From JBGAKG01 sp044224495 (GTDB taxonomy: Bacteria > Myxococcota_A > Polyangia > Polyangiales > Polyangiaceae), in the NCBI GenBank assembly GCA_044224495.1, contig JBGAKG010000028.1:1-64000 (forward strand): a stretch of DNA of 64,000 nucleotides, given 5' to 3'. Below, one piece after another: positions 8,234 to 18,972 of the stretch. A program made the translations under genes and the position numbers. The notes beneath the pieces are model-generated. The model ran no database searches. It had not been told where the DNA came from and was given only the letters and a program-made list of their open reading frames with translations. Within the stretch, counting starts at the first letter, position 1. Each line of letters starts with the position of its first letter.

Positions 8234-9754
8234 TCACCCCACCAGCTTCCGGAGACGAAGGTGCATGATCTTGCGGAGCTCCTCGCCAGCGATGCGGATC
8301 TCCGCGTCGCGTGCATTCTGCAAACGCTCGCGGGCGGCGGCGAGCATCTCGTCCGCGCTCTTCCCCGTCGCGCAGTACAGGAAGACGAAGCCGAACTTCT
8401 CGAAGTAGGCGCGGTTCGCCTCCGCCAACGCAGCGAGCGTCTCGGGCTTCGCGCTCGCCGTGCCCGATTGCTCCTTGCGGCTCCACGCGCTCTCGCGATC
8501 GGCCCCGCTCTTCTTCTGCCCGAGCGGCGGGTGGGCGGCGAACGCGGCGAGCCACTCCGCCTCGCCCACGTCCGCCCAGTGCGCGTCGGCGCGCGCGAAG
8601 AGCTCCTTGGCGCTGCCGAACGGGCGCGCGCCGCACATCTTCGCGACCCACGCCGGCGACGCGCAGCAGGCCCCGAGCTCGCGCGCGAGCTCCTTCGGCG
8701 AACGCGCGGCGAGCTGGCGCACGAGCACCGCGTCGCGCCCCGTCTCGGTGAGCGCTCCGAAGACGCGCATGCGGCTCACGCCGCCGTCGGGGTAGACCTC
8801 GAGCCGGAGCTCGGTGAACGGACCGCGGTCGGCGAGCTCTTCGACGTAGAGGTGACGCGTGTGCGCCATGAGCTTCCGGCGCGGCAACAGCTCGCGCCAC
8901 TCGCCGTCGCCATCGCGCCCGACGACGCGCGCGGTGTCGGGGAAGTTCCCCTTGAACCAGTTCGTGTCGAGCTCGAGGCGGTCGACGATGCCCTGCCCCA
9001 CCAGCTTCACGACGACCCAGTCGTGCGTCTCGGCGGTGACACCGCGGCGCCGCTTGGTCTCCCACCCGTCGCTCATGTTCGGCGCGCGGCCGGGCTGGAT
9101 GAGGTTGTGCTTCGGCCCGAAGAACATGTCGCTGCACGCCAGGACCTGGCCGCCGTTCTCCATCGCGGCGAGATCGAAGTCGTTGGTCGCGCCCCCGAGG
9201 GCGCGAAAGTCGGGGAGCACGTCGCCGTGGACGCGCAGGCGCGCGACGCCGCCGTCGGGGAAGATGCGCAGCTTCAGGTGCGTGACCGCGGTCGGGCAGT
9301 CGAGCGCGAAGTAATTCTTCGAGTTCCCGTGGAGCGTGCTTCGTCCCAAAATGGGAAACCACTCGGTCCCCTCTCCGAGGAGCTCGTCGACGAGCGTGCC
9401 GGGACGGGCCGCCGTCCCTTCGATCCGACATGCCTCGGGGAAGTTGCCGCGGAAGAACGCGGTGTCGACGACGACGCCGCGGAGCACGCCGGGCAGGCCG
9501 AGGCGGATGATCGCTTCGTCGTGGACGTCGGGCCCGAGCGCGCGCTTGCGGCGCGACTCCCAGCCGTCCATCCACTTGCCCTTGTCGGTGTAGGCATGCT
9601 CGCGCCACTCCGCTTCGTGGGGCTTGAGCAGGTTCTCCTTCTCGGCGAAGTAGTCGTCGGTCGCCCAGAGGACGGAGCCGCCGAGCTTCTCGGCGGCCAG
9701 ATCGGGGAGCTCCAGGAAGTCGTGCTTCGCGTCGTTGGTGACGGGTGCGCTCAT
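8234..9754 (-). CDS. alc-uraD: allantoicase / OHCU decarboxylase fusion
   Basis: A 506-residue bifunctional protein. Residues 15-335 are allantoicase, with its two internally repeated beta-sandwich domains (G-x-D-x-H-D-E and T-H-D-W motifs; F-R-G-N-F-P and F-K-G-N-F-P; F-P-D-G-G-V and Y-P-D-G-G-V). Residues 345-506 are 2-oxo-4-hydroxy-4-carboxy-5-ureidoimidazoline decarboxylase: catalytic His408 in A-H-P-P-L-G, F-G-F-V-F-L-Y-C-A-T-G-K-S at 454-466 and a terminal helix K-I-M-H-L-R-L. One chain thus decarboxylates OHCU to S-allantoin and converts allantoate to ureidoglycolate plus urea, flanking the allantoinase step encoded just upstream. ATG start, 12 nt after allantoinase. Confidence 0.93.
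   Translation of the reverse strand: MSAPVTNDAKHDFLELPDLAAEKLGGSVLWATDDYFAEKENLLKPHEAEWREHAYTDKGKWMDGWESRRKRALGPDVHDEAIIRLGLPGVLRGVVVDTAFFRGNFPEACRIEGTAARPGTLVDELLGEGTEWFPILGRSTLHGNSKNYFALDCPTAVTHLKLRIFPDGGVARLRVHGDVLPDFRALGGATNDFDLAAMENGGQVLACSDMFFGPKHNLIQPGRAPNMSDGWETKRRRGVTAETHDWVVVKLVGQGIVDRLELDTNWFKGNFPDTARVVGRDGDGEWRELLPRRKLMAHTRHLYVEELADRGPFTELRLEVYPDGGVSRMRVFGALTETGRDAVLVRQLAARSPKELARELGACCASPAWVAKMCGARPFGSAKELFARADAHWADVGEAEWLAAFAAHPPLGQKKSGADRESAWSRKEQSGTASAKPETLAALAEANRAYFEKFGFVFLYCATGKSADEMLAAARERLQNARDAEIRIAGEELRKIMHLRLRKLVG
9343..9357. repeat. AT-centred palindrome TCCCA-AAA-TGGGA inside a CDS
   Basis: TCCCA/TGGGA arms around AAA, inside the allantoicase part of the fusion gene. 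Same motif class as at 278 and 48555. Confidence 0.45.
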
Positions 9755-9766
9755 GGAGCGGCCATC

Positions 9767-11110
9767 CTACTCCAGGAGCGCGCGGCCGTGGCCGTCCTCC
9801 ACCTTCGCGCCGTCGAAGATGCGTTTGCCGCGCAGATAGGTCGCCTTCACCGTACCGAACAGGGATTGCCCTTCGTAGGGCGTGATTTTGTGGCGGTGGA
9901 GGATGCGGTCCTTCGTCACGACCCAGCTCGCATCCGGGTCCCACGCGACGACGTCGGCGTCGCGCCCGACCGCGAGCTTGCCCTTCTGCCCGAGGCCCGC
10001 GAGCGCCGCCGGCGCCTCCGACATCCAACGCGAGAGCTCCGCGATCGTGCGCCCGCGCGCGCGCGCTTCGGTCCAGACGACGCCGAGCCCGAGCTGGAGC
10101 GACGCGATCCCGCCCCACGCCGCCTCGAAGTCTCCCCGATCCATGACCTTGAGCTCCGGCGTGCACGGCGAGTGATCCGTGACGACCGATTCGATCACGC
10201 CCTCCGCCAAGCCGGCCCAGAGCTTCTCGCGGTTCTCGTGCTCTCGGATCGGAGGCGCGCACTTGAACGCGGTGGCGCCAGCGGGGATCGCTTCGGCCTC
10301 GAGCCGGAGGTAATGGGGCGTGGTCTCGGCCGAGAGCGGCAGGCCCTCGGCCTTGGCGCGGCGGACGAGCTCCATCCCGGACGCCGATGCGAGGTGTACG
10401 ACGTGCGTGCGCGCCGGGATGCTCCCGAGGAGCTTCACGAGCAACGCGATCGCCTGATCTTCGGCCTCCGGTGGACGCGAGCGGAGGTACCTGAGGTAGG
10501 TGCGGGCATCGAGCACGTCCTTGCTCGGGAGCGCGGCTTCGGCGGCGGCGAGCGGCCCGGGGAGCTCGGCGTGGACGAGGAGCGGAACATTGCAATCCGC
10601 AAGGACCTTCATCGCGACCGCGAGGCCGTCCTCGGCGAGCGGCGGGAACTCGGGCACGCCCGAGTCGACGAGGAAGCATTTGAAGCCGCGCACGCCGCGC
10701 TTCACCATCGCGCGGAGCTCGCCGTCGTTCCCGGGGACGGCGCCGCCCCAGAGCCCGACGTCGACGTTGCACTGCCCGGCGAGCGCTTCGAGCTTGGCCT
10801 CGAGGCCGGCGACGGTGGTGGTCGCGGGGATACTGTTGAGCGGCATGTCGACGACGGTCGTGACGCCGCCGGCGGCGGCGGAGCGGGTCGCGGTAGCGAA
10901 GCCTTCCCACTCGGTGCGACCGGGCTCGTTCATGTGCACGTGAGCGTCGACGATGCCGGCCATGAGGACGAGGTCGTCGTGATCGACGACCTCGGGATCC
11001 CCGGCGACGTCGTCGAAGGCACCGATCCGAGCGATCTTTCCGCCGGTGAGGTGGAGCGAACGAGGAGCGAGGGTTCCGTCGACGAGGACGCGCCGGCTGC
11101 GGAGGATCAT
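9767..11110 (-). CDS. allB: allantoinase
   Basis: A 447-residue cyclic amidohydrolase. D-A-H-V-H-M-N-E-P-G-R (His57 and His59) is the allantoinase metal motif, Lys144 in R-G-F-K-C-F-L is the expected carboxylated lysine, and H-V-V-H-L-A-S-A and D-H-S-P-C complete the binuclear site. The F-K-C-F-L-V-D-S-G-V-P-E-F-P segment separates it from dihydropyrimidinases. It hydrolyses allantoin to allantoate in the cytoplasm. It heads the run allB, alc-uraD, hiuH, all close on one strand, supporting a purine-nitrogen salvage operon. Uricase and ureidoglycolate enzymes are not in the window. Confidence 0.95.
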   Translation of the reverse strand: MILRSRRVLVDGTLAPRSLHLTGGKIARIGAFDDVAGDPEVVDHDDLVLMAGIVDAHVHMNEPGRTEWEGFATATRSAAAGGVTTVVDMPLNSIPATTTVAGLEAKLEALAGQCNVDVGLWGGAVPGNDGELRAMVKRGVRGFKCFLVDSGVPEFPPLAEDGLAVAMKVLADCNVPLLVHAELPGPLAAAEAALPSKDVLDARTYLRYLRSRPPEAEDQAIALLVKLLGSIPARTHVVHLASASGMELVRRAKAEGLPLSAETTPHYLRLEAEAIPAGATAFKCAPPIREHENREKLWAGLAEGVIESVVTDHSPCTPELKVMDRGDFEAAWGGIASLQLGLGVVWTEARARGRTIAELSRWMSEAPAALAGLGQKGKLAVGRDADVVAWDPDASWVVTKDRILHRHKITPYEGQSLFGTVKATYLRGKRIFDGAKVEDGHGRALLE

Positions 11111-11164
11111 GACGCGCGAGCATACGCCACGAACGCGCGGGATTGCGGGCCGCTCAGCGGCGAA

Positions 11165-11794
11165 TCAGCGTGCCGTCGCTTCGCGCAGCGGCGCCTGCCC
11201 GTGCGGTGCGCGGGCATCGACGGCGAGGAGCGCGACGGCGCCCATGAAGAGCGGCACGTCGAGCACGACCCCGAGGCGCAGCACGCCAATCGTCGCGTAG
11301 AGCACGCCCGCGCCGGCCAGTACGAACGACCACGCGCGCCGCGCGCGCACGACGCCGAGGAGCGCGAGGCCGAGCACGAGCGCGAGCGTCGGACACGGCA
11401 CGAGGCCCATCGGTGCGCCGACGAGGTACGCGAGCGGGCCGAGCTCGAGGAAGTGCGGGTACACCCAGGCGTACGCGAGGAGCAGCGCGCCGGCCACGCG
11501 GGCCCACGTCGGGCGCGGGGGATCGCCCTCGTGACGAAGGGCGCCGAGGACCGCAAGGCTTGCCGCGAGCAACGCAAAGACGGCGCCGTTGAAGGGGTTA
11601 CCGAACGCCCACGCGAGAGCGCTCACGGACGCGAGTGGGGCACTCGCGAGGACGGTCCCGGCGCGCGGAAGCGGGCCGCGGAGCGCGAAGAAAACGAGGA
11701 TGGAGGCGAGGATCGCGTGCCAGACGACGGCGAGGACGAACGCGTCGTTCGCGATCCGGGTGAGCCCGGCGAGGATGGATTCGGCGCTCGGCAT
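11165..11794 (-). CDS. polytopic membrane protein, unknown function
   Basis: A 209-residue protein with about six or seven hydrophobic segments (for example around 15-37, 42-60, 63-80, 95-112, 115-135, 145-160 and 165-185) and almost no soluble loops. No family motif recognised; an unusual G-L-V-P-C-P-T-L turn lies mid-protein. The ATG at 11794 has GGAGG 5 nt upstream, so the longer reading to 11833 is unlikely. It lies 54 nt upstream of allantoinase on the same strand and could lead that operon, but nothing identifies it as a permease for ureides. Confidence 0.7.
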   Translation of the reverse strand: MPSAESILAGLTRIANDAFVLAVVWHAILASILVFFALRGPLPRAGTVLASAPLASVSALAWAFGNPFNGAVFALLAASLAVLGALRHEGDPPRPTWARVAGALLLAYAWVYPHFLELGPLAYLVGAPMGLVPCPTLALVLGLALLGVVRARRAWSFVLAGAGVLYATIGVLRLGVVLDVPLFMGAVALLAVDARAPHGQAPLREATAR

Positions 11795-11849
11795 GGGGGC
11801 CTCCGCCGTGCCCTGAAGCAAACGGCTGGCCAACGCGGGGCGTGGCTGC

Positions 11850-12446
11850 TCAGTCGTCGTCGAGACCCTTGCCGGCGAGGATGCGCGGCTTGTGCTTCTC
11901 GATCCGCGCGAGGCGGGTGGCGCTCTGCTTGGCCGCTCCGATGTGGAGCAGGTAGGCGCGCTGGCGGCCCGGCGTGAGCGCGCGGAACGCGGTGGCGAAG
12001 GGGCGGCTCGCCTTGAAGGCCGCGGCGAGCTCGGACGGGACGTCGAACTGCTCGGTGCTCTTGCGCTTCACCTTCGCGCCGGACGCCTCGATCGCGCGCT
12101 CGATGTACTTCGCGAGCGTGCGCTTGGCTTTGGTGATCTCGCCCACGCTGGTGAAGCGCACCTGGCGCGCGGACTGCACGTTCGCGGTCTGCTGGACGAG
12201 GATCCCGGCGTCGTCTTCGATCAGCGCGCCTTTGGTGAAGAGGAGGGCGCAGTAGTCCTTGAAGCCGTGCATGAGGAAGACGTTCTTCCCGTCGCGCATG
12301 TAGCAGGGATGGCCCCACTTGAGGTCCTCGGTGAGCCCCGAAGCGAGCGCAATCTCACGGAGCTTGGAGAACTCGTTGGCCCACGGTTTCTCCTTCGTGA
12401 AGTACCAGTCGACCTTGGGGTTGGCGGCGGAGCGCTTGGCGTTCAT
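11850..12446 (-). CDS. YdeI/OmpD-associated family protein (DUF1801 plus YdeI domain)
   Basis: A 198-residue protein. Residues 10-100 have the DUF1801 pattern (W-Y-F-T-K-E, E-D-L-K-W-G-H-P-C-Y, N-V-F-L-M-H-G-F-K-D-Y-C-A-L-L-F). The C-terminal part (D-V-P-S-E-L-A-A-A-F, F-x-A-L-T-P-G-R-Q-R-A-Y-L-L-H-I, R-I-E-K-H-K-P-R-I-L) is the bacteriocin-protection YdeI/OmdA helical domain. Family members are cytoplasmic and poorly characterised. I use the ATG at 12446; an in-frame codon at 12476 would add 10 residues. It lies 36 nt downstream of the MarR-type regulator on the same strand and may be cotranscribed with it. Confidence 0.85.
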   Translation of the reverse strand: MNAKRSAANPKVDWYFTKEKPWANEFSKLREIALASGLTEDLKWGHPCYMRDGKNVFLMHGFKDYCALLFTKGALIEDDAGILVQQTANVQSARQVRFTSVGEITKAKRTLAKYIERAIEASGAKVKRKSTEQFDVPSELAAAFKASRPFATAFRALTPGRQRAYLLHIGAAKQSATRLARIEKHKPRILAGKGLDDD

Positions 12447-12482
12447 CTCGGTCGGCGAGCCTACTGCATTTCGCACCGCGAC

Positions 12483-12965
12483 CTACGGTGGGTACGGTCC
12501 ACCCGTCACGAAGTCGCCGAACTGAGTGCGGACGGTCGCGAGGTAGCCGAGGAAGCGCGTGCGCTGCACTGGAACGGGCGTCTTCAGCTCGTGGAACTGG
12601 AGGTACGCGTTGACGAAGGGTGTGAGGAGCTCCTTTCCGAACAGTGCGACGACGTCGGCGAACGCGTGCCGGCCGAGCGGAGTGATCTCGACCACGATCT
12701 TGCGCCGGTCCTCTTCCGAGCGCGTCCGCGAGATCATCCCGCGTGCCTCGAGGCGCTGCATCATCACGCTCATCGTGCGACGAGCGCAGCCCAGGTGGGC
12801 GCGAATCTCGGATTGATACACGACGCCCTGCCGGGCAGCGACGTGAGCGTGGATGACGAAGATGTCGACGCGAGCGTGGGTGAAGTGCCAGCGACGGAGC
12901 ACCTTCGCGACATAGGCGGCGTAGCAAACGCCAGCACGACGAACGTTGAAGACGACGCGGTCCAT
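12483..12965 (-). CDS. MarR family transcriptional regulator
   Basis: A 160-residue winged-helix protein. It contains the helix-turn-helix Q-S-E-I-R-A-H-L-G-C-A-R-R-T-M-S-V-M-M-Q-R-L and the wing G-M-I-S-R-T-R-S-E-E-D-R-R-K-I-V-V-E-I-T-P-L-G, both typical of MarR. Such dimers repress nearby genes and release DNA on binding phenolic or electrophilic ligands. The ATG at 12965 is preferred; a TTG at 12971 would add two residues. A 204-bp palindromic element separates it from the upstream reductase gene. The GTTGAC/GTCAAC cluster near 13925-13971 is one possible target. Confidence 0.88.
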   Translation of the reverse strand: MDRVVFNVRRAGVCYAAYVAKVLRRWHFTHARVDIFVIHAHVAARQGVVYQSEIRAHLGCARRTMSVMMQRLEARGMISRTRSEEDRRKIVVEITPLGRHAFADVVALFGKELLTPFVNAYLQFHELKTPVPVQRTRFLGYLATVRTQFGDFVTGGPYPP

Positions 12966-12991
12966 GCCCAACGCTCAGCAAGAAGGGAACC

Positions 12992-13195
12992 AGAGGGCCC
13001 CCGCCGACCCCCTTCTCATTTTCGGGTGCCGGCACCCGGCTTTACGAGATGGGCCACCCGGCGCGCTCCGCGCAGAGCGGGTGGCGCGCCATGGTTCGGG
13101 GTGGCGCGCGCCACCCCGAATCGCCGGTCGCGGCCCCTCTTCAGTTCTCGGGTGCCGGCTCCCGAATATTGGGAGGGGGCTGGCGCCGGCCCTCT
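12992..13195. mobile_element. MITE/REPIN-like palindromic element with 47-bp terminal inverted repeats
   Basis: Positions 12992-13038 and the reverse complement of 13149-13195 match at 38 of 47 positions, both beginning AGAGGGCC and ending CGGGTGCC/CGGGAGCC-GGCACCCG. Between them are a 26-bp perfect palindrome (13095-13120), a long stem with CCACCCG and CGGGTGG arms (13054-13060, 13078-13084) and a repeated GGGTGGCGCGC unit. It fills nearly all of the gap and its right edge reaches the first base of the stop codon of the next gene. No coding sequence inside; no clear target-site duplication. Confidence 0.65.
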
Positions 13196-13878
13196 CAGCG
13201 CACGACCTTCACGTTGAACATCGCGTTGTTCATCGCTCCGTAGAGGCGGGCCCAGAGCACGACGTACATCTCCGTGCCTCTCGCGTTCGTGATGTCCCCC
13301 AGGTCCAAGACGTCCTTCCAGCCGAACCACTCCTTGAGCCCCTTCGTCACTTCCGCCTTCGCCGCCGCGTCGTTGCCCGCGACGAACATCGTGTGCTCCC
13401 CCGCGAGCTTCGCCGGATCGACCATCAAGAACGCGTTCACCGTGTTGAGCGTCTTCACCACCTTCGTCTTCGGGTACGCGCGCTGGATCTGCTCGCCCAG
13501 CGAGTCCGTGTTCGCCACCGTGAGCGACGGCGGCATCCCCTTCGAGAAGTCGAGCGGGTTCGAGATGTCGAGGAGGACCTTCTCCGCCAAGTTCGCCGCC
13601 CCCGCCGCCTCGAGCCCCGCCAGCGACGCCTGCCCCGACAGCGCGTTCACGATCAGCGACCCGTGCGCGGCCGCCTCCGCGAACGTGCCGAGCGTGATCT
13701 TCGGGTTCGCCTCCAGGAACGTACGGATGGGCGGGCCCCCCATCATGTCGGGCTCGTTCCGCGCCAGCGTCGCCTTCGGATCCCGCGTCCCCACCTTCAC
13801 CGAATGTCCCACCGCCGAGAGCTTCGCCGCGATGGTCTTGGCCACGATCCCCGTTCCGAGCACGCCGATGTTCGCCAT
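13195..13878 (-). CDS. NADP-binding oxidoreductase, F420-dependent NADP reductase-like
   Basis: A 227-residue single-domain Rossmann protein. The N-terminus I-G-V-L-G-T-G-I-V-A (G8-x-G10-x-x-A13) followed by V-G-T-R-D-P fits NADP binding, as in F420-dependent NADP reductase-type proteins. D-I-S-N-P-L-D and K-T-L-N-T-V-N-A are further family signatures. Many such proteins use nicotinamide rather than F420, so the electron partner is open. AAGGAG lies 9 nt before the ATG. A GTTGAC/GTCAAC repeat cluster lies upstream at the expected promoter, and a MarR regulator is downstream, hinting at inducible expression. Confidence 0.85.
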   Translation of the reverse strand: MANIGVLGTGIVAKTIAAKLSAVGHSVKVGTRDPKATLARNEPDMMGGPPIRTFLEANPKITLGTFAEAAAHGSLIVNALSGQASLAGLEAAGAANLAEKVLLDISNPLDFSKGMPPSLTVANTDSLGEQIQRAYPKTKVVKTLNTVNAFLMVDPAKLAGEHTMFVAGNDAAAKAEVTKGLKEWFGWKDVLDLGDITNARGTEMYVVLWARLYGAMNNAMFNVKVVR

Positions 13879-13924
13879 GATTGTCGTCTCCTTGTGTGGC
13901 TGAGACGATAAACATCAGCTCCGA

Positions 13925-13971
13925 GTTGACCATCGGCGTTTGCGTCAACGTTTCGTCAACCCGGGGTTGAT
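13925..13971. promoter_or_regulatory. GTTGAC/GTCAAC half-site array, candidate operator
   Basis: GTTGAC (13925-13930), GTCAAC (13944-13949), GTCAAC (13955-13960) and GTTGAT (13966-13971) lie within 47 bp. The last two form the perfect palindrome TCAACCC-G-GGGTTGA (13956-13970). It is about 50-90 bp upstream of the reductase start and 110-155 bp upstream of lysS, so it could control either. The regulator is unknown; the nearby MarR protein is a candidate. Confidence 0.5.
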
Positions 13972-14079
13972 GAACGGACGCACTCGCGCGGCGGGGAAAC
14001 GACCACTTTTGGGGGAAGCTTACCGCCCTCGTGCGCCTTTACGCCTCAGGGCCCCCCGACTACCTTCCGCCCCCCAACC

Positions 14080-15767
<1,688 letters not shown>

Positions 15768-15771
<4 letters not shown>

Positions 15772-18056
15772 CCGCGAAGGGCGCGCGGCGCGCTTCGGGG
15801 ACGTACGAGGTTCCGCAACCGTGGACCGTCGGCGAAGCCGTCGGCGTCGGCTTCACCTCGTTCCTGAAGGCCCCCGTGGCGCTCATGGCCGCGTGGCTCG
15901 TCCCCGTCGCCGCGACCGCCTGCTTGGGCTTCGTCTCGTCGTTCCTCACCGAGACGATCGCGCCGCTGCTCCCGCCGACGATCCCCGCGCTCTACGCCAC
16001 CCGCGTCTTCGCGCAGGTCCTCGGCCAGCTCATCTCGATCTTCTTCTGGGGCGGCTCCCTCAAGATGTGGCTCGCCGCCGCGCGCGGCGAAGAGGTGCGC
16101 TTCGGCGACGTCTTCCTCGGCGGGCGCTTCTTCCTCCGCCTCCTCGCGATCCAGCTCATCACGCTGCTCCTCTGGGTCCCGTCGGTCCTCGCGATCGGCA
16201 TCCCGCTCTGGGGCATCCTCCTCGCCCCGCTCTACGTCGTCGACGGCGATGCCGGTGTCTTCGCCGCGCTCCGCCAGAGCTGGCGCGCCACGCGCGGGCA
16301 CAAGGGCATGCTCTGGGTGTTCGGCCTCTGCTCGGTGCCGGTCTTCATCATGGGCCTGTCCCTCCTCGGGATTGGCCTCGCCGCCGCCGTGCCGATGATC
16401 CAGATCGCGCTCGCGTTCATCTACGTGCGCCTGTCGGGCCGCGGTCAGATCGGGCCGTTCCCGCCGGCCTTCGCGCCGCGCAGCATGCGTTACCTGCTCC
16501 GCACGACGCTCACCGTCTTCGCCGCCGGCTTCGCGGGGCTCGTCTACTGGGTGCGCTCGCTGCCGAGCGTCCACGGCTCGGCGTTCACGATCCGCGACGC
16601 CGCGATCCGCGCCGGGGCCGTCGTGATGGGCGTCGCGACCACGATCGTCCTCCTCGCGACGCTCCTCCCTTGGATCCTCGACCGCTTCGAGGGTCGCAAC
16701 TTCTCCCTCTTCGTCGCCGCGCGCCACGTGCGCTCGCAGAAGAGCGGCTTCTTGACGGTCCTCAGCGTGCTCGGCATCTGCGGCGTCGCGATCGGAGGCT
16801 GCGCGCTCTCGAGCACCATCAGCGTCATGGGTGGGTTCAGCCAGGACTTGAAGCGCAAGATCCTCGGCAACAACGCCCACATCGTCATCGACACCACGGC
16901 GCAGAAGCCCTGGAGCGACGGCGGCGCCGTGCTCGGGCGCGTTCGGGCCGTCCCCGGCGTCGTCGGGGCGACCCCCGTCGTCCAAGGCGAGGTCATGGCG
17001 GCCTCGAGCTCGAACAACGCCGGCGTCATCGTGAAGGGCATCGACCCGCAGACGATCGGCGACGTCATCGACCTGAAGAAGAACATCGAGGTCGGCAAGT
17101 TCGACTACCTCGAGAACCCCGACACGCTCCTGCACCTCCCCGCGAACGAGGTCATCGGCCTCGGCCCCGGAGGCGAGAAGTACCTCAAGGGCGCCGACCT
17201 GGATCTGCTCGGCGACAACCTCGATCCGTCGATCCGCGACCAGCTCCTCAGCCACGGCCCCAGCCGCCCCGGCCTCATCGTCGGGCGCGAGCTCGCGAAG
17301 ACGTTGCACCTCTACGTCGGGGACGAGGTCACGCTCGTGTCGCCCCTCGGCGACCTCGGTCCGATGGGCGTGATGCCGCGCACGAAGAAGTTCCGCATCG
17401 CCGCCATCTTCTACTCGGGCATGTACGAGTACGACGCGAGCCACGTCTACACGCTCATCTCCACCGCGCAGGAGTACTTCGCGATGGAGAACAAGATCAG
17501 CGCCATCGACGTGAAGGTCGAAGACGCCGAGCGCGCCGATCTCGTCCGCCCTCAGGTCGAGGCCGCCGTCGGGCGCGACGATCTGCGCGTCCGCGACTGG
17601 CGCGAGATGAACAAGAACCTGTTCTCGGCGCTGAAGCTCGAGCGGCTGGCCACGTTCATCATCTTGTCGATCATGATCATCGTCGCGAGCTTCTGCATCA
17701 TCTGCATGCTCCTGCTCATGGTGACCGAGAAGGGAAAGGAGATCGCCATCCTCAAGGCGATCGGTGCGAGCGACGGCGCCATCCTGCGAACCTTCATGAT
17801 CGAAGGCATGATCATCGGAGGCATAGGCACCGTCTTCGGCGTCACGACCGGGCTCGCCTTGTGCGCCGGGCTCGCGTGGTTCGGGTTGCGGCTCGATCCG
17901 GACGTCTACTACATCGATCGCCTGCCCGTGCACGTCAGCGGCTGGGACTTCCTGGCCGTGGCGACGGCGGCGATGGTGATCTGCTCGCTGGCCACGATCT
18001 ACCCCGCGTGGGCCGCCAGTCGCCTGCGCCCGGTGGATGGTCTGCGCTACGAGTAG
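15768..18056 (+). CDS. LolC/LolE-family lipoprotein-releasing permease with extra N-terminal membrane domain
   Basis: A 762-residue membrane protein. Residues 312-762 are a LolC/E unit: first span after F-S-L-F-V-A-A-R-H, a large periplasmic MacB-like domain, and three C-terminal spans with the E-K-G-K-E-I-A-I-L-K-A-I-G-A coupling motif for the ATPase. LolCDE extracts lipoproteins from the inner membrane. Residues 1-310 are an additional hydrophobic block with about eight spans resembling YciC/GDPD-membrane-type domains, not part of standard LolC/E (about 400-415 residues). The ATG overlaps the lysS stop. The matching ATPase is likely the LolD-type gene at 24768, not adjacent. Confidence 0.88.
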
Positions 18057-18059
18057 CCT

Positions 18060-18950
18060 TCAGCGCCGCGCGAACGCGCGGAGCTTCGCGAAGCGCTCCG
18101 CCACGAACGCGAGCGTCGCTCGGACGCGCGGGATCGTCCGAACCGAGCGGTGCACGCCCATCCAGAGCGTCCGCTCCGGCGCCGCGAGCGCGGGGCGCAA
18201 TCGCTTCAACCCCGGCATCGCGTCCCCGAGCGCGCGCGGGAGGCACGCGAGCCCCACGCCGGCGAGCGCCATCGTCGCGAGCGGCTCGCGCCCGTTCGTC
18301 CGAACCACGACCCGCGCCCGCCCCGTGATGCGCGGGAGCCACTCGTAGTCGACCACGCCGTTCATGTCGTCGGTGAGGGCGACCACGTCGTGCCCCTCCG
18401 CGCCGCTCTCGAAATCGGGCGTCCCTCGGCGCTCCAGGTACGCCTCGCTCGCGTAGAGCCCGAAGCGCATCGCTCCGAGCGCGCGTTGGTGCACGTCCGC
18501 CGCCGCGAACGGCGAAGGCCGGATCGCGACGTCCGCCTCGCGCTGGACCAGGTTCAGGTGACGCGGATCCGCGACGAGCTCGAGCGCCAGCGATGGGTGC
18601 TTCTCGACGAGCGCCCCGAGCGACGGCGCGAGCACCGAGCGCACGAGCCACTCGGACGCCGTGATCCGCACCGTCCCCGCGATCCCCGCATCGCGCCCGG
18701 CAACCAGGTTCTCCGCGGCGACCGCGTGCTCGGCCATCTTCTGCGCGTGCTCCAACACGGCGCGACCGGCGTCGGTCGGCGCCCAGCCCTCCCGCGTCCG
18801 CACGAACAGCCGCGCGTCGAGCCGGCGCTCCAGGGCGGCGATCCGGCGCCCCACCGTGGGCTGCGTCACCCGAAGCTCGCGCGCCGCCGCCGACAGCGTC
18901 CCGAAGCGCGCGACGGCGAGGACGTGACGAAGATCGTTCCAGTCGATCAC
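18060..18950 (-). CDS. LysR family transcriptional regulator
   Basis: A 296-residue LysR regulator. The N-terminal winged helix (about 1-60: D-W-N-D-L-R-H-V-L-A-V-A-R-F-G-T-L-S-A-A-A-R-E-L, Q-P-T-V-G-R-R-I-A-A-L-E) is followed by a substrate-binding domain. The GTG at 18950 has GGAG 6 nt upstream and gives the standard start; longer in-frame ATG options at 18974 and beyond would run into the ATGCAT cluster. It is divergent from a metallo-beta-lactamase-fold lipoprotein gene, the classic arrangement for a LysR target. Ligand unknown. Confidence 0.92.
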   Translation of the reverse strand: MIDWNDLRHVLAVARFGTLSAAARELRVTQPTVGRRIAALERRLDARLFVRTREGWAPTDAGRAVLEHAQKMAEHAVAAENLVAGRDAGIAGTVRITASEWLVRSVLAPSLGALVEKHPSLALELVADPRHLNLVQREADVAIRPSPFAAADVHQRALGAMRFGLYASEAYLERRGTPDFESGAEGHDVVALTDDMNGVVDYEWLPRITGRARVVVRTNGREPLATMALAGVGLACLPRALGDAMPGLKRLRPALAAPERTLWMGVHRSVRTIPRVRATLAFVAERFAKLRAFARR

Positions 18951-18972
18951 GAGCAGCTCCCCCGAGGCGACC

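Noticed and set aside
8078..11977. Very long plus-strand open frame (about 1300 codons) over the ureide operon
   Set aside because: It is antisense to three well-supported catabolic genes; the translation is Arg/Glu/Ala-rich low complexity typical of shadow frames in GC-rich DNA.
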